In this document: piece by piece, positions 49,456-57,699 of the stretch | Position numbering within the stretch: the stretch's first letter is position 1 | Layout: every line of letters starts with the position of its first letter | From: Xenorhabdus poinarii G6 | Lineage (GTDB): Bacteria; Pseudomonadota; Gammaproteobacteria; Enterobacterales; Enterobacteriaceae | Direction of reading: 5' to 3' | Length of the DNA: 64,000 nt | Assembly: GCF_000968175.1 (NCBI RefSeq) | Contig: NZ_FO704551.1 | Location: 2,294,001 to 2,358,000, forward strand | The notes under the pieces: generated by a model | The model's database searches: none | What the model was told of the DNA's origin: nothing | Seen by the model: only the letters and a program-made list of their open reading frames with translations | Program-made: the position numbers and the translations under genes

Positions 49456-49848
49456 ATGAATAACCCATCTAAAATCGTCATTGATGCATTGGAAGAAATG
49501 ATAAGTACGCGATCTCACGATGAGAGCAAAATCGCGTTGTACTTCGACCAAAGTTATGAGCAAGTAGTCAATGGAGAGTGCCTGGATTATAGAAGCTTCA
49601 TTCAGCACATTGCCGTTCTGAAAGAACACATTTCACGTATTGAACTGTCAATCCTGAAGATAGTTTCAGAAGGTGATACTGTTTTTACTCATCATACTGC
49701 AAACGTAGTGAAACCCGATGGAACTGAAAGTCAATTTGAGGTTTTTGCCAGATTCACGCTTTGCGCAGGAAAGATTGTTCGTTGTGAAGAATTAACACGG
49801 ATGATTAGCGGCGCGAGTAGTGATCGTGATTTAGGCAGTCGATACTAA
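49456..49848 (+). CDS. SnoaL/NTF2-like small protein
   Basis: A 130-residue protein with the alpha+beta cone pattern of the NTF2/SnoaL superfamily (DYRSFIQHIAVLKEHI, EGDTVFTHHTANVVKPDG, FARFTLCAGKIVRCEEL). The superfamily includes isomerases, cyclases and ligand-binding proteins, so no reaction can be given. ATG 49456 is chosen because AAGGAG (49444-49449) sits seven bases before it. It is probably controlled by the divergent AraC regulator. Confidence 0.75.
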   Translation: MNNPSKIVIDALEEMISTRSHDESKIALYFDQSYEQVVNGECLDYRSFIQHIAVLKEHISRIELSILKIVSEGDTVFTHHTANVVKPDGTESQFEVFARFTLCAGKIVRCEELTRMISGASSDRDLGSRY

Positions 49849-49898
49849 GTGTGACAGTATTTACCGACGATTGCTTTTAGTGGTCGTCTACCCCCGGT

Positions 49899-50049
49899 GG
49901 ATCTATTTCTGCTTACAGGGGCAACACGCAGCCTAGAATATTCCTCTAAACATCCCGGACGACCTATCTCTGCTTACAGGGGCAACACCCCTGTGCGTGT
50001 CCAGGCCGTAAAAACAAAATCGACCTATCTCTGCTTACAGGGGCAACAC
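49899..50049 (-). CRISPR. CRISPR array 1: three type I-E-like repeats, two 32-nt spacers
   Basis: 29-base repeats lie at 49899-49927 (degenerate terminal copy, three changes), 49960-49988 and 50021-50049. Spacers 49928-49959 and 49989-50020 are each exactly 32 bases. The plus-strand repeat starts CGACCTATCTCTGCTTACAG and ends GGGCAACAC; on the minus strand it begins GTGTTGCCC and ends ATAGGTCG, the I-E style with an eight-base handle. The degenerate copy lies at the far end from the leader, giving transcription on the minus strand. No cas genes are in the window. Confidence 0.92.
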
Positions 50050-50188
50050 CCTAACTATTTTTGATAGATAATTCATGAAGTTAAATCCACACAAAAAATA
50101 TACCAAAATTTTACAGCGATTTCCCTTTTCAACCACCGCTTTTCGCGATGTCCCAGGGCGTTAATTCGGTACGGTCTGTACCTATTGA
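50050..50188 (-). promoter_or_regulatory. CRISPR leader 1, with distal hairpin
   Basis: About 139 bases adjoin the leader-proximal repeat of array 1 and are clearly homologous to 51604-51744. The part next to the repeat is AT-rich (leader-like, with a poor IHF-like match ATTCAT-N4-TTA). The distal part holds a nearly invariant core including CGATGTCCCAGGGCGTTAAT. The end is a hairpin GGTAC/GTACC (50168-50182). Being next to the tnpB 3' end, the distal part could instead be the right end and omega-RNA of the TnpB element. Confidence 0.7.
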
Positions 50189-50195
50189 AAAATCA

Positions 50196-51371
50196 CTAAA
50201 CAGCCATCGCAGCAATATTAATTGCCGCATTCACATCCCGGTGATGCTCTGCGCCACATGCACCACATTTCCATTGCCGTATAGATAGTGTTAATTCATT
50301 ATTCACATGACCACAGCGGCAACACGTTTTACTGGACGGTGCCCATCTGTCAATTTTCAAAAACACCACACCGCGCCACAACGATTTGTACTCCAGTTGG
50401 CGGAAAAACTCGCCTAAACTGACACTGGACAGAGAGCGATTTAATCCCGATTTCCGACTCGCCCCATTGGCTATGTAATTCCCGTTCTCGTCCTGCTTCG
50501 GTTTCGGTCTGGCCATCATGCCCTTCACATTTAGATCTTCTACCGCCACGGCTTGGTTTTCGCGTGTAAGGCGGTGTGTGAATTTATGCAGAAAATCGCG
50601 GCGGACGGCAGCGACACGTTCATACAGCCGGGCAATCCAATACTTTTGTTTCAGGCGGTTGGCACTCCCCTTCTGTTTCCGTGCCAGTTTACGCTGTGCT
50701 CTACGCAAACATTTTTGAATTTGTTTGTACGCTGCCGGGCTGTGAACAATCTCCCCCGTAGATAGGGCCGCGAACTGGTGAAAATCGCCCTCGGTTTTGC
50801 AACCAACATCAATTCCCATAGGTCGCAAATCAATGGTCGGTTGTGCCGGAAAATCGCGGCCATCATCAATCAGCACAGTCGCATAATATTTGCCAGTTGG
50901 CGTCTGACGAACGGTAGCGCGTTTAATTTTTCCCTCGAACGGGCGAAAACCACGGCAGCAAACCCAACCCGCTTTGGGTAATTTTAATGCCCGATCGGTT
51001 AATTGGATGCTAGCTGCAGCTGTCGCCGTATATGTCGCATCACCACGGTGTTTCGATTTGAATCTTGGGAATCCGGGGGTTTCACCATGTTTAACACGAC
51101 GGAAAAAATTTTTGTACGCGGTGTCCACACAGGTGCATGCATATTTTAGCGCCTGGCTGTCCGCATCCACCAACCACAGGTATTCATTTTTCAACAATGT
51201 CATACGTTTCATTAAATCGTATGCCGATGAGCGTTTTTCACCTGCCTCATATTGTTGTTGGCAGAACGCCAACGCGTTATTGAAAACCCAACGGCAGCAC
51301 CCGAAGGTTTTCGCGAAAAATTCGCGTTGTTCTGCATTTGGATATAAACGAACTCGTATTGCATATAACAT
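50196..51371 (-). CDS. tnpB: TnpB, RNA-guided nuclease of an IS200/IS605-type element
   Basis: A 391-residue TnpB. An N-terminal OrfB helix-turn-helix (LYPNAEQREFFAKTFGCCRWVFNNAL) is followed by the wedge domain and a RuvC nuclease with Asp188 (GIDVGC), Glu278 (VEDLN) and Asp379 (HRDVNAA). The zinc finger CCRCGH...CGACG is intact. All catalytic residues are present, so it may be active. No TnpA transposase accompanies it, so it is a solitary tnpB. Its start lies 20 bases from the last repeat of array 2, leaving no room for a typical left end. Its stop lies just beyond leader 1. The placement between two CRISPR arrays is exceptional. Confidence 0.95.
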   Translation of the reverse strand: MLYAIRVRLYPNAEQREFFAKTFGCCRWVFNNALAFCQQQYEAGEKRSSAYDLMKRMTLLKNEYLWLVDADSQALKYACTCVDTAYKNFFRRVKHGETPGFPRFKSKHRGDATYTATAAASIQLTDRALKLPKAGWVCCRGFRPFEGKIKRATVRQTPTGKYYATVLIDDGRDFPAQPTIDLRPMGIDVGCKTEGDFHQFAALSTGEIVHSPAAYKQIQKCLRRAQRKLARKQKGSANRLKQKYWIARLYERVAAVRRDFLHKFTHRLTRENQAVAVEDLNVKGMMARPKPKQDENGNYIANGASRKSGLNRSLSSVSLGEFFRQLEYKSLWRGVVFLKIDRWAPSSKTCCRCGHVNNELTLSIRQWKCGACGAEHHRDVNAAINIAAMAV

Positions 51372-51391
51372 TAAAATTCCCCCTAAAATAC

Positions 51392-51603
51392 CGGCCTATC
51401 CCCGCTCGCATGGGCAACACACCAATCAAACCTTTATTTATCAATCGATTTTCGGCCTATCCCCGCTCGCATGGGCAACACACAAATCAACAACTCGTAC
51501 ATTAGAACTAGTGCGGCCTATCCCCGCTCGCATGGGCAACACAGCAGCATTATGGCTAAAATCTCAATCAAAAACGGCCTATCCCCGCTCGCATGGGCAA
51601 CAC
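51392..51603 (-). CRISPR. CRISPR array 2: four type I-E-like repeats, three 32-nt spacers
   Basis: Four identical 29-base repeats lie at 51392-51420, 51453-51481, 51514-51542 and 51575-51603, separated by three 32-base spacers. The plus-strand repeat starts CGGCCTATCCCCGCTCGCAT and ends GGGCAACAC. It differs from the array 1 repeat at six of 29 positions (3, 10, 12, 16, 17, 20). Leader position puts transcription on the minus strand, toward tnpB. The crRNA handle would be ATAGGCCG. Confidence 0.95.
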
Positions 51604-51744
51604 ACTAACGAATTTTAGTAGATAAATCATATTGTTAAATACACCTAAAAAATCCACCAAAGTTTTGCAGCAATTTCCCTTTTCAACCACCGCCTTTCGC
51701 GATGTCCCAGGGCGTTAATTCGGGTCGGCCTAACCCTATTTATA
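51604..51744 (-). promoter_or_regulatory. CRISPR leader 2, duplicate of leader 1
   Basis: About 141 bases next to the first repeat of array 2. It has an AT-rich proximal part with an IHF-like AATCAT-ATTG-TTA (one mismatch) and a distal core that differs from leader 1 at only two of 55 bases over the AGC(G/A)ATTTCCC to TTAATTCGG stretch. It ends in a hairpin GGGT/ACCC at the site where leader 1 has GGTAC/GTACC. It should drive array 2 on the minus strand. Confidence 0.75.
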
Positions 51745-52382
51745 GACAGGATATTAAGTAATAACTCTCTATTTCAGATAGAAAAAAGTCTTCATTTATG
51801 ATCTGATAATTGTGACTAATAACAGATTAAAATCACCGAATAAAGCCGGTGATGATTATCACTATAAAACACCCGATGGTGCAATTATTTAGTGGCTATT
51901 ATTTGGAATCTATTGACTCTCAGCATCCATTGATTAAATACGTGAGAGATATTAAGAAAATACACCACATCCTCATTGAAAATTTGCTAAACATTACGAT
52001 TTGGATATAACTCTGAATTATGTAGACCATACAATCTGATATAAACCAAGCAGGCCAAATTTCTATTTTATTTTCATACCAATCTTATGATCTGAAAGAG
52101 TCAATAACTTATAAAAAATAACATACACATTATATATAATGTTATTTAATTTCACTAATCAAATCAGTATATATAAAAAACCAGCTCCCAAAACACATAA
52201 TAGACAGTACGGTAAGATGATTGAGGAAAAAGATGATTATCTCGTTTAACCTCATTCAAAAATAAGTGAATCGTCACTTATTTTTATCCCTTTCAGCATA
52301 TCCGCGTAACTGGAAATTTTGCCCTTGCTATTATTACCACCTTAAAACCCAAAGATATCATACATATCAACAGAGAATAAAA
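51745..52382. other. AT-rich gene-free stretch
   Basis: About 640 bases between CRISPR leader 2 and the glycosyltransferase. I see no open frame with a ribosome binding site, no RNA gene and no repeats. GTGATGATTATCAC at about 51850-51863 is a near palindrome of vaguely Fur-like appearance, too short to call. The downstream part should carry the glycosyltransferase promoter. Confidence 0.5.
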
Positions 52383-53669
52383 ATGAAAACTCTATCATTA
52401 AGCAATAAAAACATGATTATAGCAATCGTCATTAACGAAAAATATCTATCAAATCACCATATAGATGGATTTAAGGTAGGCGCAACTTCATTCACATTAA
52501 AAATAACTGACTACTTTATCAGTCATCAAATCTTTGCTGGTTTTATCCTGTATAAAAGAGATGAATCACTATTGGTTCCTAAGATTGAAAAATCAGAAAC
52601 TAATGGAATAAAATATATAAAAATTCGCTTTAATTTTTCGATGCGTTCAGAAGATATCAAAGAAGCTTTAAATAAAGCCTTATCATTTCTTTCGAAAAAA
52701 AATAATAAAAAGTTCAATATCTTCGCTTATTATCAGACAGATACACTTCTCTCCTATCATCCCTCACACATTCCTTGTGGTGTAACACATCATGGACCCT
52801 TTGTTGACGATTTTCAGAGACATTATTCACAAAAAGAAGCTTTCCAGGCATTTGAAAATAAAAATAAAACGCTGCATCTTTATAAGCAACAATCCATAGG
52901 GATTAATACATTAATTGATAAAGGGTATTTTGTTATACAACATTCTAAATTACAAGGTGACTACCTGTTAAGTAAAGGTGTTAAAAAAGGAAAAATAAAA
53001 CAGATTAATCCGCCCATGTTTTCTTACGAAAATCACGAATACCGTTTATTAAATCACAACATCAGCCATTTTCTGAAAACAAATAAAAGTGAAGTTTTGT
53101 TATTCACCGCTGTTGCTAGATTAGATTATTTTAAAAATATCGATTTTTTAATTAATGCCTCTATTCATTTATTAAAAAAAGGAATTCCAACAAAAACATT
53201 AATTTTAGGTGATGAAGAAAAACACCCCGCCAGAAGGGAGATGCTATGTTCTATGATCCCTCTAGAATATAGAAAATCTTTTCTAATCTCACACAAGTTA
53301 TCACATACAGAATTATTAAATATTTTCAATGAATTGAAGAGGAAAGCGATTTTTGTATGTACATCACGTTATGAAACGCTGGGGATTACACCTTTGGAAG
53401 CCGCACTCAATGGGATCTATACCATTGTTCCAGATTTGAGCTCCGTAGAAACTTCAACTTATTTTTCATCAAAAGATAAGTTTCAATACGACATCATATC
53501 ACTGACGAGAAAAATCATTTCTATCGTTGATAAAAAGTTATTCGAGTCTGATATACAACAACAAAACCTCAGAGCTTTACTCTCGAAAAACACCTTCGAA
53601 GAAAGCATGACTAGAATTTATAATGAAATTTCAATTAATTATATGAAATCACATCCAATCACTATTTAA
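52383..53669 (+). CDS. GT4-like glycosyltransferase
   Basis: A 428-residue protein with a GT-B/GT4 C-terminal half. LLFTAVARLDYFKNIDFLINA begins the nucleotide-sugar domain, followed by TLILGDEE, and CTSRYETLGITPLEAALNG is the EX7E-type motif. The N-terminal half is Lys/Asn/Ile-rich and not recognisable beyond HGPFVDDF. ATG 52383 is chosen over an in-frame upstream start at 52266. It is far more AT-rich than the nag genes beside it and stands alone, which suggests horizontal transfer. Sugar donor and acceptor are unknown. Confidence 0.75.
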   Translation: MKTLSLSNKNMIIAIVINEKYLSNHHIDGFKVGATSFTLKITDYFISHQIFAGFILYKRDESLLVPKIEKSETNGIKYIKIRFNFSMRSEDIKEALNKALSFLSKKNNKKFNIFAYYQTDTLLSYHPSHIPCGVTHHGPFVDDFQRHYSQKEAFQAFENKNKTLHLYKQQSIGINTLIDKGYFVIQHSKLQGDYLLSKGVKKGKIKQINPPMFSYENHEYRLLNHNISHFLKTNKSEVLLFTAVARLDYFKNIDFLINASIHLLKKGIPTKTLILGDEEKHPARREMLCSMIPLEYRKSFLISHKLSHTELLNIFNELKRKAIFVCTSRYETLGITPLEAALNGIYTIVPDLSSVETSTYFSSKDKFQYDIISLTRKIISIVDKKLFESDIQQQNLRALLSKNTFEESMTRIYNEISINYMKSHPITI

Positions 53670-53789
53670 ACATTGCTGATAATAACCTATATAAATAATT
53701 TCAAATAAATGCGCACATGACCGTGCGCATTTTAGTTTCTATCAATATCGTTACAACGATCACAATTACTTATTTATGTGTAGCTTTTT

Positions 53790-53812
53790 CTTATTTTTCA
53801 ATTAAAAATAAG
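53790..53812. promoter_or_regulatory. NagC operator upstream of nagE
   Basis: CTTATTTTT, five bases, AAAAATAAG: a perfect inverted repeat centred 68 bases before the nagE start. It fits the known NagC consensus TTATTT-N8-AAATAA. NagC, encoded at 57700, would repress nagE until GlcNAc-6-phosphate is present. Confidence 0.85.
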
Positions 53813-53868
53813 TACGGTTATCAGCGAAAAGTCTCCAATAATATTGACTACAAAAATAGGTGAGCAGC

Positions 53869-55383
53869 ATGAGTATATTTAGTTACCTACAGCGTTTGGG
53901 GAAAGCACTGATGCTCCCGATCGCGTCGCTTCCCGTCGCCGCGTTATTACTGCGGCTCGGTCAACCCGATGTATTTAATATCGCTTTTATTGCCAGTGCC
54001 GGTGGCGGCATTTTTGAAAATTTACCGCTATTATTTGCACTAGGCATTTCTGTCGGTCTGGCGAAAGATAATGGTGGAGCCGCCGCTCTCGCCGGTGTCG
54101 TCGGGTTTTTTATTCTGACAAAAGCCACTGCGGTAATCGACCCTGAAATCAATATGTCATTTTTTGCCGGTATCATTGCAGGAATTGTTGCTGGCCACTG
54201 TTATAACCGCTTTTCTGAAACCCAATTGCCCGAATTTCTGGCTTTTTTCGCCGGTAAACGTTTAGTTCCAATTATCACCGGAATTATTTGCCTTTTTCTG
54301 GCATGGATTTGTGGGCATGTTTGGCCATATGTACAACATGGTATTGATAGTTTTAGTCTTTTAGTGTCAAAAAGTGGGATGGCGGGATGGTTTGCTTATG
54401 GTGTTCTTAACCGTGCACTGATTCCATTTGGCCTACACTATATCCTGCATTCCGTTTTCTGGTTCAGCTTAGGTGATTGTTTAAAAATTACTTACGATCT
54501 CGCAGGATCAATCCATAATATCTGCTTGGCACCTGATGTCGCCAGCTCTCTCACCCTTGGTGCAGCGATACCCGGAATAGAAGGTTCGCAGATTACTCAA
54601 ATAGCCAGTGATCTCGCTCGTGGCGATCTCAATCGGTTCTTCGCTGGTGATCCCACCGCAGGTGTTTATATGGCATGGGCCTATCCAATCTTTATGGGGG
54701 GCTTGCCAGGCGCGGCTTTAGCCATGTATTTAGCTGCACCAAAATCACGTCGCCCGCAAATTGGAGGGATGTTATTTTCCGTCGCCTTAACCTCATTTCT
54801 GACCGGTATCACCGAACCCATTGAATTTTCATTCTTATTTTTAGCGCCCGTATTATACGTTTTACATGCAATTCTGGCGGGCGTCAGCATGGTCATTACA
54901 AATGCTTTAGGTGTCTTGCACGGTTTTGGCTTCTCTGCTGGCCTGATTGATTTAGGGTTAAGTTGGGGATTGGCAACAAAGCCCTGGCTATTGATCCCGC
55001 TTATTATCTTGTTCTTTGTTATCTACTTTGTTCTCTTTACGTTAATGATCCGCATCTTCAATCTGAATACGATAGGAAGAGAAGAAACAAGTACTGACAA
55101 CGCCATTTCTGCATCCCAAGATAAAGAAGCGATTACCCATTATATCAGTGCCCTCGGAGGCACGAACAATATTCGTACCGTTGATGCGTGTATCACTCGG
55201 CTCCGTTTAACCGTGGAGGATAATACCCGATTAGATGAGGCGCAATTGAAGACGTTGGGTGCTAAGGGCATCATAAAAATAGGTAAGCAGAATATTCAGG
55301 TTGTCCTCGGGCCACAAGCCGAAGGCATCGCTGAACAAATAAAAGCACAGTTAAAATTCAGCGACGCAGACAAAACTGAATAA
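53869..55383 (+). CDS. nagE: N-acetylglucosamine PTS permease, IIC-IIB domains only
   Basis: This 504-residue inner-membrane permease takes up and phosphorylates GlcNAc. The IIC domain (about 1-375) includes the sugar-binding-region GITEPIEF and HSVFWFSLGD. The IIB domain (about 420-500) has its phosphorylated cysteine in VDACITRLR. E. coli NagE has a third, IIA domain and 648 residues; here the protein ends right after IIB, so the phosphate must come from a separate IIA such as Crr. ATG 53869 is chosen for its AGGTGA site. It reads in the same direction as nagBAC, unlike the divergent E. coli arrangement. Confidence 0.93.
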   Translation: MSIFSYLQRLGKALMLPIASLPVAALLLRLGQPDVFNIAFIASAGGGIFENLPLLFALGISVGLAKDNGGAAALAGVVGFFILTKATAVIDPEINMSFFAGIIAGIVAGHCYNRFSETQLPEFLAFFAGKRLVPIITGIICLFLAWICGHVWPYVQHGIDSFSLLVSKSGMAGWFAYGVLNRALIPFGLHYILHSVFWFSLGDCLKITYDLAGSIHNICLAPDVASSLTLGAAIPGIEGSQITQIASDLARGDLNRFFAGDPTAGVYMAWAYPIFMGGLPGAALAMYLAAPKSRRPQIGGMLFSVALTSFLTGITEPIEFSFLFLAPVLYVLHAILAGVSMVITNALGVLHGFGFSAGLIDLGLSWGLATKPWLLIPLIILFFVIYFVLFTLMIRIFNLNTIGREETSTDNAISASQDKEAITHYISALGGTNNIRTVDACITRLRLTVEDNTRLDEAQLKTLGAKGIIKIGKQNIQVVLGPQAEGIAEQIKAQLKFSDADKTE

Positions 55384-55402
55384 CCGATGCTTATCAGAAT
55401 AA

Positions 55403-55429
55403 AAAGGAACCTATTTGTGTTCCTTTTTT
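55403..55429 (+). terminator. Rho-independent terminator after nagE
   Basis: AAAGGAAC pairs with GTTCCTTT over an eight-base loop and runs into a T-run. It separates the nagE transcript from nagBAC. Confidence 0.85.
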
Positions 55430-55443
55430 ATTCACAAAAAGAC

Positions 55444-55463
55444 TTATTTAATGAAACAAAAAA
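55444..55463. promoter_or_regulatory. Candidate second NagC site upstream of nagBAC
   Basis: TTATTT (55444-55449), eight bases, AAAAAA (55458-55463) matches the NagC consensus with one mismatch. Pairing with the nagE operator about 1.65 kb away would need a long loop across nagE. It lies about 240 bases before nagB in a 315-base gap with no other feature except the terminator. A TGAGATCTCA palindrome occurs at about 55645. Confidence 0.4.
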
Positions 55464-55698
55464 AGATCCTCGCACATCGACTAATACCAGCATAAAAAAC
55501 ATGATAGTCGCTAAAAAACTAGCCATATGACTCATCTTATTTTAAGATTGAAAATATGTTATGTCTGGATGGAACAAAACCCCATACAGACAAGTAAAAT
55601 ATGCAATTTCACCCCTATTACTATTATTACTATCACACACGATTATTGAGATCTCATGTCGTGTATCACTCTCATAACTTGACATTGAAGAGGTAATC

Positions 55699-56505
55699 AT
55701 GAGGCTGATCCCCCTTACTACAATCGCTGATGTTGGCCGATGGTCTGCTCACTATATTGCAAGTAAGATCAATGCGTTAAACCCAACTTCTGCGCACCCT
55801 TTCGTGCTTGGGCTTCCCACCGGCAGCACACCACTCGCCACCTACAAGGAATTGATTGCCCTCTATCAAGCAGGAAAAGTGAGCTTCCAGCATGTTGTGA
55901 CATTTAATATGGATGAATACGTCGGTCTACCAGAAGATCACCCTCAAAGTTACCATTCATTTATGTACCAGAATTTCTTTGATCACATTGATATTCCAAA
56001 AGAAAATATCAATTTATTAAATGGAAACGCGGAAAATATTGAGGTTGAGTGTCAACGTTATGAAAACAAGATCAAAGCTTATGGCAAAATCCATTTATTT
56101 ATGGGCGGAGTTGGTAATGACGGACATATTGCCTTTAATGAACCCGCATCTTCGCTTGCTTCACGAACACGAATCAAAACACTGACCATTGAAACGCGAA
56201 CTGCCAACTCTCGTTTTTTCAATAATGACGTGGAACAAGTCCCCAAATATGCGCTAACTGTTGGTGTCGGTACACTAATGGATGCCGAAGAAATTATGAT
56301 CCTGGCGACGGGTATGAACAAAGCACACGCTCTGCAAGCTGCGGTGGAAGGAAGTATCAACCATATGTGGACAGTCAGTTGCCTCCAGATGCATCCAAAA
56401 TCGCTGATTGTCTGTGATGAAACTGCCACCATGGAATTGAAGGTAAAAACGGTGAAGTATTTCCACCAGTTAGAAGCCGATATCATCAGTGAATTCGCTA
56501 GCTAA
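55699..56505 (+). CDS. nagB: Glucosamine-6-phosphate deaminase
   Basis: Converts glucosamine 6-phosphate to fructose 6-phosphate and ammonia. 268 residues against 266 in E. coli. The phosphate-binding loop is [16 protein letters not shown], the catalytic aspartate region is [10 protein letters not shown], and the catalytic His/Glu region is [17 protein letters not shown]. The C-terminal allosteric region is conserved in style (HQLEADI). First gene of nagBAC, behind GAGGT. Confidence 0.97.
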   Translation: MRLIPLTTIADVGRWSAHYIASKINALNPTSAHPFVLGLPTGSTPLATYKELIALYQAGKVSFQHVVTFNMDEYVGLPEDHPQSYHSFMYQNFFDHIDIPKENINLLNGNAENIEVECQRYENKIKAYGKIHLFMGGVGNDGHIAFNEPASSLASRTRIKTLTIETRTANSRFFNNDVEQVPKYALTVGVGTLMDAEEIMILATGMNKAHALQAAVEGSINHMWTVSCLQMHPKSLIVCDETATMELKVKTVKYFHQLEADIISEFAS

Positions 56506-56529
56506 ACTGATTCAGGAGTTAAGATAGTC

Positions 56530-57687
56530 ATGTATGCATTAACCAATGGTATTATTTATACCGGCTATGACAGGCTCGATAACCATGCGGTCATTATTGC
56601 CGATGGTTTGATTAAACAAGTCTGTCCGATAAGCGAGTTGCCCCCAGAGATTGAAAAACACGATTTACATGGCACAAACCTGGTGCCAGGCTTTATTGAT
56701 CTACAAGTGAATGGTTGTGGTGGCGTCCAGTTCAATGAACGGTTAGACGATATTTCAGAAGAAACGCTGCATTCCATGCAGAAAACCAATCAGCGATACG
56801 GTTGTACCAGTTTCCTGCCGACCCTCATCACCAGCCCCGATGAATTAATGATAAAAGCCATTGAAGTGATGCACGCTTATCTGAAAAAGCATCCTAATCA
56901 GGCATTAGGGCTGCATCTGGAAGGGCCTTATATCAACCCAATCAAGAAAGGAACCCATAATACCGCCTATATCCGTAAGCCTACCCAAGAAATGGTTAAT
57001 TACCTATGCCTGAATGCCGATGTGATTACCAAAATCACGCTTGCACCTGAAATGGTAGAAAGCAAGTATATTCAGCAACTGACTGAAGCGGGTATCACTC
57101 TTTCAGCAGGGCATTCCAATGCGACTTATGAAGAAGCACGTCGTGGATTCCGGGATGGTATTACCTTCTCGACTCATTTATATAATGCCATGCCGCCCAT
57201 TTCTGGCCGCCAACCGGGATTGGTTGGTGCGATTTATGATGACTCAGAAATTTATGCCGGCATTATTTGTGATGGAATACATGTTTCATGGCCAAATATC
57301 CGTCATTCCAAAAGATTAAAAAAAGAAAAACTGATTTTGGTAACGGATGCGATTGTTCCGGCCGGACTTGCTCATGATGCGATGTCACAATTTACCTTTG
57401 CTAATAAAACGATATATTATCGGAATGGCTTATGTGTTGATGAACATGGAACAATAAGCGGCTCATCAATCACCATGATTGATTGTGTCAAAAATAGTGT
57501 AGAACAGGTTGGTATTGCTTTGGATGAAACGTTGCGGATGGCGACACTTTACCCAGCACGGGCAATCGGTGTTGATAAACATCTCGGCACGATTACACCC
57601 GGTAAGGTAGCGAATCTGACCGCATTTACTCACGATTTCAAAATCTGCAAAACCATTGTTAACGGAAATCAAGTCAAGCTATCGTGA
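56530..57687 (+). CDS. nagA: N-acetylglucosamine-6-phosphate deacetylase
   Basis: Removes acetate from GlcNAc-6-phosphate, also recycling peptidoglycan sugar. A 385-residue amidohydrolase: [17 protein letters not shown] (the family has Gln/Asn in place of the usual HxH), catalytic-site segments [21 protein letters not shown] and [11 protein letters not shown], and the catalytic aspartate in [10 protein letters not shown]. coli NagA is 382 residues. It follows nagB by 24 bases with GGAG before the ATG. Confidence 0.97.
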   Translation: MYALTNGIIYTGYDRLDNHAVIIADGLIKQVCPISELPPEIEKHDLHGTNLVPGFIDLQVNGCGGVQFNERLDDISEETLHSMQKTNQRYGCTSFLPTLITSPDELMIKAIEVMHAYLKKHPNQALGLHLEGPYINPIKKGTHNTAYIRKPTQEMVNYLCLNADVITKITLAPEMVESKYIQQLTEAGITLSAGHSNATYEEARRGFRDGITFSTHLYNAMPPISGRQPGLVGAIYDDSEIYAGIICDGIHVSWPNIRHSKRLKKEKLILVTDAIVPAGLAHDAMSQFTFANKTIYYRNGLCVDEHGTISGSSITMIDCVKNSVEQVGIALDETLRMATLYPARAIGVDKHLGTITPGKVANLTAFTHDFKICKTIVNGNQVKLS

Positions 57688-57699
57688 GTATAACGACTG

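Noticed and set aside
49417..49629. Upstream extension of the AraC regulator by 71 codons
   Set aside because: It would overlap the well-supported start and ribosome binding site of the divergent NTF2-like gene, and the cupin domain begins after ATG 49416.
51849..51863. Fur-box-like GTGATGATTATCAC
   Set aside because: Too short for the 19-base Fur consensus and not next to a gene start.
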